Below the pieces are notes generated by a model. It was given only the letters and a program-made list of their open reading frames with translations, did no database searches and was not told the origin of the DNA. 64,000 bases of DNA from CBFHMJ01 sp965656875 (lineage in GTDB: Bacteria > Pseudomonadota > Gammaproteobacteria > Enterobacterales > Alteromonadaceae), in contig CBFHMJ010000003.1 in assembly GCA_965656875.1 (NCBI GenBank), positions 186,001 through 250,000 on the forward strand, read 5' to 3'. This document shows positions 35,961 to 44,231 of the stretch, in pieces; the stretch's first letter is position 1; every line of letters starts with the position of its first letter. Both the position numbers and the translations under genes were made by a program.

Positions 35961-36404
35961 TTAGCGCTGCTCTTTTTCCCATTGTTCGCATTCTTCTTTA
36001 TTGATACATGAACCATATAGATACAAACTATGGTTGGTTAATAACAGGCCGTGTTTATCAGCAATTTGCTGCTGGCGTTGTTCGATGTCCTTATCTTCAA
36101 ATTCAATAACTTTCCCACAATCAAGGCATACCAGGTGGTCGTGGTGATCTTTGCCTGATAATTCGAATACGGATTTTCCAGCTTCAAAGTGATGGCGAGA
36201 TAAGATACCAGCATCGTCAAACTGGTTCAGTACTCTGTAAACGGTAGCAAGGCCAATCTCTTCACCCTGTTCCAACAGAATTTTATAGACGTCTTCAGCT
36301 CCAATATGTTGGTTCTCAGGGTTTTGAAGGATTTCAAGGATTTTCACGCGTGGTAACGTTACTTTCAATCCTGCTCTTTTAAGATCTAAATTTCTGTCGG
36401 CCAT
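35961..36404 (-). CDS. fur: Ferric uptake regulator
   Basis: 147 residues. N-terminal winged helix (GLKVTLPRVKILEILQNP, GEEIGLATVYRVLNQFDDAG) and C-terminal dimerisation/metal domain (HHFEAGKSVFELSGKDHHDH, LVCLDCGKVIEFED). The CxxC and His clusters bind the structural Zn and the regulatory iron. It represses iron-uptake genes when iron is plentiful. Downstream of fldA on the same strand, as in Enterobacteria, but separated by a terminator. A Fur-box-like sequence lies 36 bp before the start, suggesting autoregulation. Confidence 0.97.
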   Translation of the reverse strand: MADRNLDLKRAGLKVTLPRVKILEILQNPENQHIGAEDVYKILLEQGEEIGLATVYRVLNQFDDAGILSRHHFEAGKSVFELSGKDHHDHLVCLDCGKVIEFEDKDIEQRQQQIADKHGLLLTNHSLYLYGSCINKEECEQWEKEQR

Positions 36405-36713
36405 GTATTCTTTTAGTTAATAAACATCAGATAAAGTTTTGTAATTATAATCATGAATAGGCAAAAGTTAAATGAGAAAACTCGAATCATTTTAGTGATT
36501 TGTTTCCGACAAGTACCGTTAATTTTTGTAAGGTTTTTCTGCATCTTCATGAAAATTCGAGTATTTGCGATTTTTTGAATATAAAGGCTTGTATTGATTC
36601 GTGGTTGTGTGGTCAGGCTGTTCAGTTGATTGATATGCCTTAATTACAGGATTGGGCAGGTTGGTTATGTTGATATGAACAGTCGTGAACAAATGTTGTT
36701 TAGAAGGCAAAAT
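36405..36713. promoter_or_regulatory. fur upstream region
   Basis: About 310 bp between fur and the fldA terminator. It holds the fur promoter and the Fur-box-like site. The rest is AT-rich with no credible reading frame. Confidence 0.45.
36440..36458. promoter_or_regulatory. Fur-box-like operator upstream of fur
   Basis: TGTAATTATAATCATGAAT matches the 19-bp consensus GATAATGATAATCATTATC at 13 positions, including the central ATAATCAT core. Its position just upstream of fur suits autoregulation. Confidence 0.5.
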
Positions 36714-36742
36714 AAAAACGGGCAGTTGAACTGCCCGTTTTT
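36714..36742 (-). terminator. Rho-independent terminator of fldA
   Basis: Near-perfect 14-bp arms AAAAACGGGCAGTT/AACTGCCCGTTTTT around a single G, flanked by A and T tracts, directly after the fldA stop. Confidence 0.92.
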
Positions 36743-36745
36743 ATT

Positions 36746-37273
36746 TTAATCGCTTAATTCGGCGAGACACATTTCATCGTATACTTGCTTGCACCAGCTT
36801 TTAACGCGTGAATCAGTCAGTTCAGGTTGACGATCTTCGTCAATACCTAACCCAACGAACATACCGTCGTCAGTTAGTGCTTTTGATGCTTCAAAGGTAT
36901 AGCTGTCTGTTGGCCAGTGACCAACGACGATTGCACCTTTACTCAGTGCGATGTCATTAACCATGCCCATAGCGTCAAGGAAGTATTCAGCGTAATCTTC
37001 CTGGTCGCCACAGCCAAAAATAGCAACTAGTTTATCAGTGAAGTCGATCTCTTCCAGTTCAGGGAAGAAGTCATCCCAGTCACATTGAGCTTCACCATAA
37101 TACCAGGTTGGAATACCAATCAGGATAAGGTCAAAGCCCTCGATATCCTGTTTGCTACTTTTAGCGATGTCATAAACATCACAAAGTTGCTTACCTAATT
37201 CTTTCTGAATCATTTTTGCGACATGTTCAGTGTTGCCTGTGTCGCTACCAAAAAATATTCCTACGGTTGCCAT
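36746..37273 (-). CDS. fldA: Flavodoxin
   Basis: 175 residues, long-chain type. The FMN phosphate loop is GSDTGNTEHVA near the N-terminus; the isoalloxazine-contact loops are IPTWYYGEAQCDWDDF and FGCGDQEDYAEYFLDAMG. A small electron carrier that can replace ferredoxin and reduces enzymes such as those of isoprenoid and methionine metabolism. It is followed on the same strand by a terminator and then fur; ybfE lies 17 bp upstream and is probably co-transcribed with it. Confidence 0.97.
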   Translation of the reverse strand: MATVGIFFGSDTGNTEHVAKMIQKELGKQLCDVYDIAKSSKQDIEGFDLILIGIPTWYYGEAQCDWDDFFPELEEIDFTDKLVAIFGCGDQEDYAEYFLDAMGMVNDIALSKGAIVVGHWPTDSYTFEASKALTDDGMFVGLGIDEDRQPELTDSRVKSWCKQVYDEMCLAELSD

Positions 37274-37290
37274 GTGTCAGAATTCCTGCA

Positions 37291-37575
37291 TTACGTCTGT
37301 AGTTTATTCAGTAATCTTTCGGCCAGAATTGACTCTATAAGCTCACTTCGGCTTATATTTTCAGTTTTCGCAATCTGTTGAAGCGCAGCAAAAATATCAT
37401 GAGAAACTTTGCATTCAATGCGCTTCAGGCCTTTTTCTTTATCCCGGCGAATTTGATTTCGCTTATTAACTTTTAGTTGCTCTTCCCTGGGAAGGGGGTT
37501 GGTTTTTGGACGCCCCGGTCGTCGATCTCCCTCAAATAGATCTATCGTTGTTCTGTCAGATGATGATTTTGCCAT
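37291..37575 (-). CDS. ybfE: YbfE-like (LexA-regulated family) small DNA-binding-type protein
   Basis: 94 residues from the ATG at 37575. The open frame runs upstream to 37689, but MAKSSSDRTTIDLFEGDRRP is where E. coli YbfE begins, so the longer version is rejected. The basic middle (GRPKTNPLPREEQLKVNKRN) is nearly identical to YbfE; the C-terminal part looks like a ribbon-helix-helix (ISRSELIESILAERL). YbfE is known as a LexA-regulated gene of unknown role; I could not find a CTGT-N8-ACAG site here. It sits between fldA and a DUF2788 gene. Confidence 0.88.
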   Translation of the reverse strand: MAKSSSDRTTIDLFEGDRRPGRPKTNPLPREEQLKVNKRNQIRRDKEKGLKRIECKVSHDIFAALQQIAKTENISRSELIESILAERLLNKLQT

Positions 37576-37725
37576 TCGATTAATCAATCCACGCTTCAAA
37601 TTTATCGGAGTAAATTTCAAGAGATTCGTGGTACGTGGATTACTGCCATCGTCCCCGAAGTGTGAATCAAAACAGTGAGCTTTACTCACTGATATTTTGA
37701 TTACGGTTGAGATTAAATGTCAGCC

Positions 37726-37947
37726 TTAGCCGATACCAGCGGTTTCCCAACCAAACTGAATAATCCCTTTGGCAATAAAACCAACGCATCCAAATGTCAG
37801 CACTGCCCAAACGACAATTTTGCCGAACTTTGGCACTTTGGCCTCGTTCAACACATCCTTGATAGCCATGCCGATGAAAAAAAAGATTAAAGCAAAGAAG
37901 AGGTTCAATCCGAGAACTTCAATTTGCTCAAAGTGTTGCTCAATCAT
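37726..37947 (-). CDS. DUF2788 small membrane protein
   Basis: 73 residues with two membrane helices (LGLNLFFALIFFFIGMAI and KIVVWAVLTFGCVGFIAKGI) and a short polar loop (KDVLNEAKVPKFG). This is the DUF2788 pattern; function unknown. It lies between ybfE and ybfF, an insertion relative to the E. coli order. Start ATG 37947 follows GGAGCGG. Confidence 0.87.
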   Translation of the reverse strand: MIEQHFEQIEVLGLNLFFALIFFFIGMAIKDVLNEAKVPKFGKIVVWAVLTFGCVGFIAKGIIQFGWETAGIG

Positions 37948-38086
37948 TAACCGCTCCAGTTTATTCCGGGGCGCACTATATCATAACGAAGGCCACTAAT
38001 TTAACCCGCAGCGAAATTTATCTTGCAACGAAATTGCACCTGGACTGCTAATAGAAAATTAGTGATTCGGCATTCACGTTTTACGG

Positions 38087-38869
38087 TTAACTTTTTAAAA
38101 AACTGGCAACAATTTTATTAAATGCAGCGGGTTTCTCTGCATGTAGCCAGTGTCCGGCACCATGAATAATCTTAGCTCTACTTTGAGGAAAGTGCTTAAT
38201 AACGGTGGCTTGATGCGCGCTGGTCAAATAGTCGGAATTAGCGCCCTTAATAAATAAGGTTTGACCATGAAATTGATCATGCTCTTCAAGACCACTTTTG
38301 AGGAGTTCTGGATAGGCTGATTTGATGCGCGTTACATCGAATAACAGCTCCCAGCGTTTGTCTTCATTTCTTACCAGGCTTTTTAGCAGAAACTGACGTG
38401 TGCCTGGTTCTTTTACCCAGGCTGACAGCTCCTGGTCCGCATGCTTTCTGTCAGTAATTTCAAGACTATTGAGGTGCTCCAGTCCGGCGATAATTTGATT
38501 GTGTCTCGGTTCATAATTCACCGGTGCTATATCTGCCACGACCAGTTTCTTTATTTTATCTGGTGCTCGAGCAGCGGTTGTCATCGCGACTTTGCCACCA
38601 AGGGAATGTCCTACAATGCTGAAGGTTTCCAGTGCCAGTGAATCGGCGAGAGATAAAAGTGAATCGGCCATTGAAGCCAGTGTCGCATTGTCTTGTCGTG
38701 GAGAGCGGCCGTGATTGGGAAGGTCAACACTGATAACAGAAAAGTCGTCGGTCAGGCTTCTGCCCAGGGTATTCAGATTATCAAGACTTCCAAACAAACC
38801 ATGAATGAGTACCAGCGCTGGCTTGTTGTCTGAAGATTCTGGTGTCAGTTGATTGTAATGCAGGCTCAT
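38087..38869 (-). CDS. ybfF: YbfF-type alpha/beta-hydrolase (esterase)
   Basis: 260 residues. Oxyanion-hole region LVLIHGLFGSLDNLNTLG, nucleophile elbow GHSLGGK, Asp region near FIKGANSDYLTS and catalytic His in HGAGHWLHAEKP. E. coli YbfF is an esterase acting on short acyl esters and acyl-CoA thioesters; its physiological role is unclear. Divergent from seqA, a conserved arrangement. A 16-bp palindrome lies about 70 bp upstream. Confidence 0.92.
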   Translation of the reverse strand: MSLHYNQLTPESSDNKPALVLIHGLFGSLDNLNTLGRSLTDDFSVISVDLPNHGRSPRQDNATLASMADSLLSLADSLALETFSIVGHSLGGKVAMTTAARAPDKIKKLVVADIAPVNYEPRHNQIIAGLEHLNSLEITDRKHADQELSAWVKEPGTRQFLLKSLVRNEDKRWELLFDVTRIKSAYPELLKSGLEEHDQFHGQTLFIKGANSDYLTSAHQATVIKHFPQSRAKIIHGAGHWLHAEKPAAFNKIVASFLKS

Positions 38870-38938
38870 AAAGCACTCCGTTGGTCTTTTATGGTGGCAG
38901 ATCCTGCCGAAAACCGGCTGTCAGATCAACCAAATCAC

Positions 38939-38954
38939 ATCAGACTGGTCTGAT
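38939..38954. promoter_or_regulatory. 16-bp palindrome in the ybfF-seqA divergent region
   Basis: ATCAGAC-TG-GTCTGAT, perfect 7-bp arms. The inner CTGGTCTGA resembles one half of an FadR operator. A dimeric regulator site is plausible. Confidence 0.4.
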
Positions 38955-39094
38955 TCTTCAATATACGCGATAATGCGCGGCAACTAAGGCAGGCTAATGC
39001 AAAAAATAACGCTAATTGCCACAAACTGTTTATGAAGTCTGGCCTGACAGTTGCCATAAACAGCACCTGATCATGAAAAGAAAAAGGGTTACTA

Positions 39095-39694
39095 ATGAGA
39101 ACAATTGAAGTTGATGATGATGTTTATCAGTTTATTGCCAGTAAAACTGAAGTAATTGGAGAAAGTGCTTCAGATATTTTAAGACGTTTACTGGGCGTGT
39201 CTGGTCAGGCATCAATTGATTCAACTCCGGTTTTACCTGACGAGACAGAAACGTCGGTGACAGAAATGACGTCGGATGCTTATACGGAAGAAAAGCCAGT
39301 TGTGGAAGCTCCTGTATTCAATCCGGTAGCAACACCGGAACCGACTGAGGTATCAGGCTCAGTGGTTGATGTGTTGGAAGCTGATGAAGAATTTAAGTCA
39401 TTGAACAGCACAACAAAGCGCTTTTTATATATTCTTGGTACGTTATATCAACGCCATCAGGACACATTCCTGGTTTGTCTGGCTGTTAAAGGTAAGGGCC
39501 GTTTGTATTTTGCGACGTCAGAACAAGAATTGTTGAAAAGTGGTAGTAGTACGCGACCTAAGCCAATTCCAGGCAGTGATTACTGGGTTATCACTAATTC
39601 TAATACAACGCGTAAACAACTGATGATCACGGAAGTTTGTCAATTATTGGGTTATGAAGAACCTGAAATCGATAAGCTGATGTCATACCTGTAA
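39095..39694 (+). CDS. seqA: Negative modulator of replication initiation SeqA
   Basis: 199 residues. The N-terminal oligomerisation domain (MRTIEVDDDVYQFIASKTEV, SASDILRRLLG) and the C-terminal DNA-binding domain (FLYILGTLYQRHQDTFLVCL, GKGRLYFATSEQEL, NSNTTRKQLMI) are both present, joined by an acidic linker of about 65 residues. SeqA binds hemimethylated GATC sites, sequesters oriC and organises new DNA, so the organism very likely has Dam methylation. Followed after 12 bp by pgm, as in E. coli. Confidence 0.95.
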   Translation: MRTIEVDDDVYQFIASKTEVIGESASDILRRLLGVSGQASIDSTPVLPDETETSVTEMTSDAYTEEKPVVEAPVFNPVATPEPTEVSGSVVDVLEADEEFKSLNSTTKRFLYILGTLYQRHQDTFLVCLAVKGKGRLYFATSEQELLKSGSSTRPKPIPGSDYWVITNSNTTRKQLMITEVCQLLGYEEPEIDKLMSYL

Positions 39695-39706
39695 TCGGAG
39701 GTTGGC

Positions 39707-41350
39707 ATGGCTCATCCTTTGGCAGGTCAGTTACCTGAGCAACATCAGTTAGTCAATGTCGCTGAGCTGATCAGTGACTACTACATTAAACAGCCTAATC
39801 ACTTAATTCCCGAGCAGAAGGTGTCTTTTGGCACCTCTGGTCATCGTGGTAGTGCGCTACACTCCTCATTTAATGAACATCATATAAAAGCCGTCACTCA
39901 GGCTGTATGTGATTATCGACAGCAGCAAGAAATAAATGGACCTTTGTTCATTGGCAAGGACACTCATGCATTGTCCGAACCTGCATACAGAACGGCGTTG
40001 AGTGTTTTGCTGGCTAATGGTGTAAAGGTTGTGACGCAGCACGATCATGGCATTACACCAACACCAGTTATCTCCTTTCTTATATTGAATCACAATCGGC
40101 AGTCAGATGATGCTGAACTGGCTGACGGAATAGTGATCACACCATCACATAATCCACCAGAAGACGGTGGCTTCAAATACAACGATGTTACCGGTGGCCC
40201 AGCGCAACAGGACGCAACAAACTGGATTGAACATCGAGCCAATGCTCTGATGTCAGCAGGATTAGTGGATGTTAAAGCAATATCATGGCCGGATGTATGT
40301 GCTCACGATAGTCTGATGTTTTGTGATTTCAGAGATGATTACATTCAGCAATTGAGCGATGTCGTTGATTTGAAGGCAATAGCGAACGCAGGTATTAATA
40401 TCGGTGTTGATCCGTTGGGTGGCTCCGGCATTTGGTACTGGGAACGAATCGCGAAAGAGTTTGGTCTGTCCATTTCGTTGGTGAATAAAACTCTGGACCC
40501 AACATTCAGATTTATGCCTCTGGATAAAGATGGAAAAATCCGCATGGATTGCTCATCTCCCTGGGCTATGTCATCACTGTTGGCAATGAAAGCTGAGTAC
40601 GATATTGCGATTGGTAATGATCCTGATTATGACCGACACGGCATCGTTACGCCGGATGGCGGGTTGATGAATCCAAATCAGTTCCTGGTGGTTGCTATTC
40701 ACTATCTGTTCAATCATCGCCCTGAGTGGAAAACTTCAGTTGGTATCGGCAAGACGCTGGTGTCCAGCTCGATGATTGACAAAGTAGCAGCTTCACTGGG
40801 CCGTGAGGTTTATGAAGTACCTGTTGGTTTTAAGTGGTTTGTGGACAAGCTGCATAACGGTGAGATTGGATTTGCCGGAGAAGAGAGTGCAGGGGCAACC
40901 TTCATCCGTAAAAATGGCCAGGCATGGACAACGGATAAAGATGGCTTTGTCATGGGACTTCTGGCCGCAGAAATACTGGCGGTGACAGGGAAAAACCCTC
41001 ATCAATATTATCAGGCACTGGAAGCTGAATTTGGCGAGTCTGTGTATCAACGTCTTGATGCTCCTGCTGAGGATACGCAACGAAAGCGTTTGAAGCAGGT
41101 TGATGTAGCGTCAGTATGTTTGCAGCAACTTGCTGGTTCTGATGTGCAAAATATTTTCAGCCATGCACCCGGCAATCAGGCGGCAATTGGTGGTTTGAAA
41201 GTCGTAACTGAACATGGTTGGTTTGCGGCACGTCCCAGCGGCACTGAAAATATCTATAAAATTTACCTTGAAAGCTTCAAAGGTAATGAACATCTGCATG
41301 AAATGGCCCGACAGGCACAGCAATTTGTTGATGACCTCATGGCTGACTGA
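39707..41350 (+). CDS. pgm: Phosphoglucomutase, alpha-D-glucose-phosphate-specific
   Basis: 547 residues. Interconverts glucose-1-phosphate and glucose-6-phosphate. N-terminal VSFGTSGHRGSAL, catalytic phosphoserine loop TPSHNPPEDGGFKYNDVTGG, Mg-binding AIGNDPDYDRHGIV, sugar-binding GFAGEESAGATFI and phosphate-binding ARPSGTENIYKIY all intact. Length and end match E. coli Pgm. Probably co-transcribed with seqA. GGAGG lies 7 bp before the start; a clear terminator follows. Confidence 0.97.
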   Translation: MAHPLAGQLPEQHQLVNVAELISDYYIKQPNHLIPEQKVSFGTSGHRGSALHSSFNEHHIKAVTQAVCDYRQQQEINGPLFIGKDTHALSEPAYRTALSVLLANGVKVVTQHDHGITPTPVISFLILNHNRQSDDAELADGIVITPSHNPPEDGGFKYNDVTGGPAQQDATNWIEHRANALMSAGLVDVKAISWPDVCAHDSLMFCDFRDDYIQQLSDVVDLKAIANAGINIGVDPLGGSGIWYWERIAKEFGLSISLVNKTLDPTFRFMPLDKDGKIRMDCSSPWAMSSLLAMKAEYDIAIGNDPDYDRHGIVTPDGGLMNPNQFLVVAIHYLFNHRPEWKTSVGIGKTLVSSSMIDKVAASLGREVYEVPVGFKWFVDKLHNGEIGFAGEESAGATFIRKNGQAWTTDKDGFVMGLLAAEILAVTGKNPHQYYQALEAEFGESVYQRLDAPAEDTQRKRLKQVDVASVCLQQLAGSDVQNIFSHAPGNQAAIGGLKVVTEHGWFAARPSGTENIYKIYLESFKGNEHLHEMARQAQQFVDDLMAD

Positions 41351-41355
41351 TCTTT

Positions 41356-41382
41356 AAAGCCCTTATTCGTTAAGGGCTTTTT
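41356..41382 (+). terminator. Rho-independent terminator of seqA-pgm
   Basis: AAAGCCCTTA/TAAGGGCTTT stem with TTCGT loop, followed by TT, 5 bp past the pgm stop. Confidence 0.9.
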
Positions 41383-41764
41383 CTGCACCACTGTAAACGG
41401 TTTTACAAGGACGAATCCTGTCTATTCTAAATATTTATAAATATTCCAGTAATTCGGTTTTTAGTGGGTCCTTCGAAATAAATTTTCAATTTATATGCGC
41501 CCTTTGAGAATAATTTTGCGGAACGATTTTTATACGGTTTATCTACTGAACCGCTGACGGAACTGGTTGGAAGGTGCTTTGCCAGCGACCAGACTACAGG
41601 CTAAAATGGTCCGCCGAATTAAGCTTTAATTGTGTTGAAAAATAGAATTAATTATTAAATATCAACATGTTAAAGGGTAATAAATCTTGCGATGTTTGAA
41701 AAGGTTATGGAGAACATCACATTGCAAGTTCAACAACCTGTCTTTATTAAATGGTGAGGTATCA
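41383..41764. other. AT-rich spacer before the astE-like gene
   Basis: About 380 bp without a gene. It presumably holds the promoter of the following gene. An in-frame extension of that gene to 41687 exists but lacks a good ribosome site. An AT palindrome-like stretch (AAATATTTATAAATATT, around 41431) is visible; nothing else recognisable. Confidence 0.35.
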
Positions 41765-42805
41765 ATGAGTAATTCCATTCCGAGTGATGACTTTCTGGCA
41801 TTAACATTAGCAAATGAACAGGGGCTGGAGGCTCAGCGCTTTACACTCGATAATGGCACTCAGGTAGACATTTACGACAGCGGTATTATTTCATTTCAAC
41901 CAAACACCAAAACGACCGATGATGTCGTTTTAGGTAGCGCGGTTCATGGTGATGAAACAGCACCTATCGAAATCTGTAATACGCTAATCAGGCAAGTACT
42001 GAGCGGTGAGTTAACGTTAAATGTCCGGTTAATGGTGTTATTTGGTAGTCCTGCTGCGATTAATATTCACAAACGCTTTGTTGATGAGAATATGAATCGA
42101 CTGTTTGGTTCGCTGGAACCTCAGTCTGGTGACAGTCTGAACTACGAACAAAAACGGGCTGTAGCGGTAAAAGCGGCACTTAAATCATTTTTCGAATACA
42201 CCACTGTTGATCGTAAACCGAGACAACGTCATCTGTATGATCTCCACACGGCTATCCGTGGCTCTAAACATCAAAAATTTGCTGTTTATCCTTTCTTGCA
42301 TGGCAAACCCTGGCAGATTTCAGAGCTTTCATTTTTACAAAAAAGCGCAGTAAACACAGTGCTGTTAATGAATGAGTCTGCAACAACGCTAAGTTACTTT
42401 GGTTCTCATTTCTATCAAGCGTCTGCATTCACTATTGAGCTTGGGAAAGTTAAGCCGTTCGGTCAAAACGACATGAATGAATTTAAAGATGTGATAGCGA
42501 CATTAACAGAGTTATTAACCGCAGGCTCTTTGTCAGCTGAAGGTTTTGAACTGGATGCCATGAATATCTTTACCGTTCATAAAGTGGTTAATAAACAGTC
42601 AGAAGACTTTGCGCTGAATTTTGCAGATGATGTAGAAAACTTTACTGATTTCCCGCTGGGTTATGAGTTAGCAATTGATGGTGAAACGGTTCATCGTGTG
42701 GATACGGCGGGTGAAGCTGTGATCTTCCCAAATAAGAATGTCGTCATTGGACAGCGTGCTTTACTAACAGTAGTACCTGAAAACATAGAAGGGCGCGTTG
42801 AATAA
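41765..42805 (+). CDS. astE: Succinylglutamate desuccinylase / aspartoacylase family zinc hydrolase (AstE-like)
   Basis: 346 residues from ATG 41765, chosen because GGTGAGG (41753-41759) precedes it. The zinc ligands are H61-G-D-E64 and the His in LYDLHTAIRGSKHQ; the likely catalytic Glu is in FTIELGKVKPFG. AstE removes succinate from N-succinylglutamate, the last step of the arginine succinyltransferase pathway. None of astA, astB, astC or astD is nearby, so it is an orphan and could act on a different N-acyl amino acid. Followed by small hairpins. Confidence 0.85.
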   Translation: MSNSIPSDDFLALTLANEQGLEAQRFTLDNGTQVDIYDSGIISFQPNTKTTDDVVLGSAVHGDETAPIEICNTLIRQVLSGELTLNVRLMVLFGSPAAINIHKRFVDENMNRLFGSLEPQSGDSLNYEQKRAVAVKAALKSFFEYTTVDRKPRQRHLYDLHTAIRGSKHQKFAVYPFLHGKPWQISELSFLQKSAVNTVLLMNESATTLSYFGSHFYQASAFTIELGKVKPFGQNDMNEFKDVIATLTELLTAGSLSAEGFELDAMNIFTVHKVVNKQSEDFALNFADDVENFTDFPLGYELAIDGETVHRVDTAGEAVIFPNKNVVIGQRALLTVVPENIEGRVE

Positions 42806-42807
42806 TC

Positions 42808-42822
42808 ACTGGTTTTACCAGT
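42808..42822 (+). other. Small hairpin after the astE-like gene
   Basis: ACTGGT-TTT-ACCAGT, a 6-bp perfect stem directly after the stop codon. Confidence 0.4.
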
Positions 42823-42839
42823 TGGATGATTTCGTAAAA

Positions 42840-42880
42840 AATGCAGGTAACGTGCGAGATTGCGCCTGCATTAGCTGATT
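42840..42880 (+). terminator. Possible terminator after the astE-like gene
   Basis: AATGCAGG/CCTGCATT arms around a 17-nt partly paired loop, followed by AGCTGATTTTT. Weaker than others in the window. Confidence 0.5.
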
Positions 42881-42920
42881 TTTCAACCAGACTGACCAGA
42901 TTCCGTGGCTTGCATTGAAG

Positions 42921-42936
42921 TTTACGTAAAGGTAAA
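42921..42936. promoter_or_regulatory. Candidate operator upstream of the branched-chain dehydrogenase operon
   Basis: TTTACGT-AA-AGGTAAA, a 16-bp palindrome with one mismatch, about 110 bp upstream of the E1-alpha gene. Its form resembles MerR-family LiuR-type operators reported for branched-chain amino-acid genes, from memory; the exact consensus was not checked. Confidence 0.4.
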
Positions 42937-43046
42937 GTCTTGGCAATTTTTTGGTGAGTTTGTATCGGATTCAGGAAGCGCGTTTAGTGTCGGATTACTG
43001 AGTTCAATAACAACTTGTTGTAAAACAAGATGATAAAGAGACTATT

Positions 43047-44231
43047 ATGACAAACCCAAATAACGTAACAATAAAGGCATCGAATCAATTAGCCTTTATT
43101 GAAGGCAGTGCATTGGATATCCCAATGTTGCAAATTCTTGATAAAGATGGAACGGTGATTGAGAACGCTACAACACCAAACCTTGATAAAGAAACTGCAC
43201 TGCGTATTTTCGATACTATGCAGTTTATTCGTGTTCTTGATGAGCGAATGACTGCGGCTCAACGTCAGGGCCGAATTAGCTTCTACATGCAATGTCTGGG
43301 TGAAGAAGCTGCAATTACAGCAAGTGCTGCGGCATTGACTGATGACGATATGATTATGGCTCAGTATCGGGAGCAGGCTGCATTACGCTATCGTGGCTTT
43401 ACTCTTGAGCAGTTTATGGATCAAATGTTCTCAAATGAGAAAGATTTGGGTAAAGGCCGTCAAATGCCAATCCATTACGGCTCGTCTGAACTGAACTACA
43501 TGACAATTTCTTCTCCGCTAGGTACTCAAATCCCACAGGCTACTGGCTATGCCTATGCGCAAAAGCTGAAAGGTAATAAGACCTGTACGATTTGTTACTT
43601 TGGTGAGGGTGCCGCTTCTGAAGGTGATTTCCATGCTGGTCTGAATATGGCTGCAGTGCATGAAGCGCCGGTTATTTTCTTCTGCCGAAATAATGGTTAC
43701 GCCATTTCAACCCCTGCTGATGAACAGTTCAAAGGTGATGGTATTGCATCTCGTGGTGTGGGTTACGGCATTAAAACTATTCGTATAGATGGTGCAGATG
43801 CGCTGGCTGTCTACATGGCGACAAAAGAAGCAAGACGAATTGCAGTAGAAGAGAATCAACCTGTTCTGATTGAATCAATCGCTTATCGTTTAGGTGCTCA
43901 CTCTACTTCTGATGACCCGAGTGGTTATCGCTCGAAAGAAGAAGAAGAAAAATTTAGCGTTAACGATCCGGTCAACCGTTTCAAACTTTGGCTTCTTAAT
44001 CAGGGTTGGCTTGATGAGTCGGCTGAAGAAGCGAAAATGGAAACTTTGCGTCAGGAAATTCTTGATGCCGTTAAAGCCTCTGAAAAAGTTGATAAACCAG
44101 CGATTGAAGAAGTAATCACTGATGTTTATGACACGCCAACACAGCATCTGCAAGAGCAGCTGACTGAACTTAAAGCTCACGTTAAGAAGTACCCTGATGC
44201 GTACCCAATGACTGCAGGGAGAATCAAATAA
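43047..44231 (+). CDS. bkdA1: Branched-chain 2-oxoacid dehydrogenase E1 alpha subunit
   Basis: 394 residues. Thiamine-diphosphate enzyme that decarboxylates the 2-oxo acids of Val, Leu and Ile. TPP/Mg region YFGEGAASEGDFHAGLNMAA and FFCRNNGYAIS; YRLGAHSTSDDPSGYR is the phosphorylation-loop region typical of this family; RQMPIHYGSSELNYM fits BCKDH rather than pyruvate E1. First gene of a three-gene operon, overlapping E1 beta by one base. A possible operator lies upstream. Confidence 0.94.
   Translation: MTNPNNVTIKASNQLAFIEGSALDIPMLQILDKDGTVIENATTPNLDKETALRIFDTMQFIRVLDERMTAAQRQGRISFYMQCLGEEAAITASAAALTDDDMIMAQYREQAALRYRGFTLEQFMDQMFSNEKDLGKGRQMPIHYGSSELNYMTISSPLGTQIPQATGYAYAQKLKGNKTCTICYFGEGAASEGDFHAGLNMAAVHEAPVIFFCRNNGYAISTPADEQFKGDGIASRGVGYGIKTIRIDGADALAVYMATKEARRIAVEENQPVLIESIAYRLGAHSTSDDPSGYRSKEEEEKFSVNDPVNRFKLWLLNQGWLDESAEEAKMETLRQEILDAVKASEKVDKPAIEEVITDVYDTPTQHLQEQLTELKAHVKKYPDAYPMTAGRIK

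Noticed and set aside
37576..37689. 38-residue N-terminal extension of the YbfE-like protein
   Set aside because: The ATG at 37575 matches the known YbfE start and the extension has no family similarity.
37576..37725. LexA box upstream of the ybfE homologue
   Set aside because: Searched for CTGT-N8-ACAG because E. coli ybfE is LexA-regulated; no acceptable match was seen.
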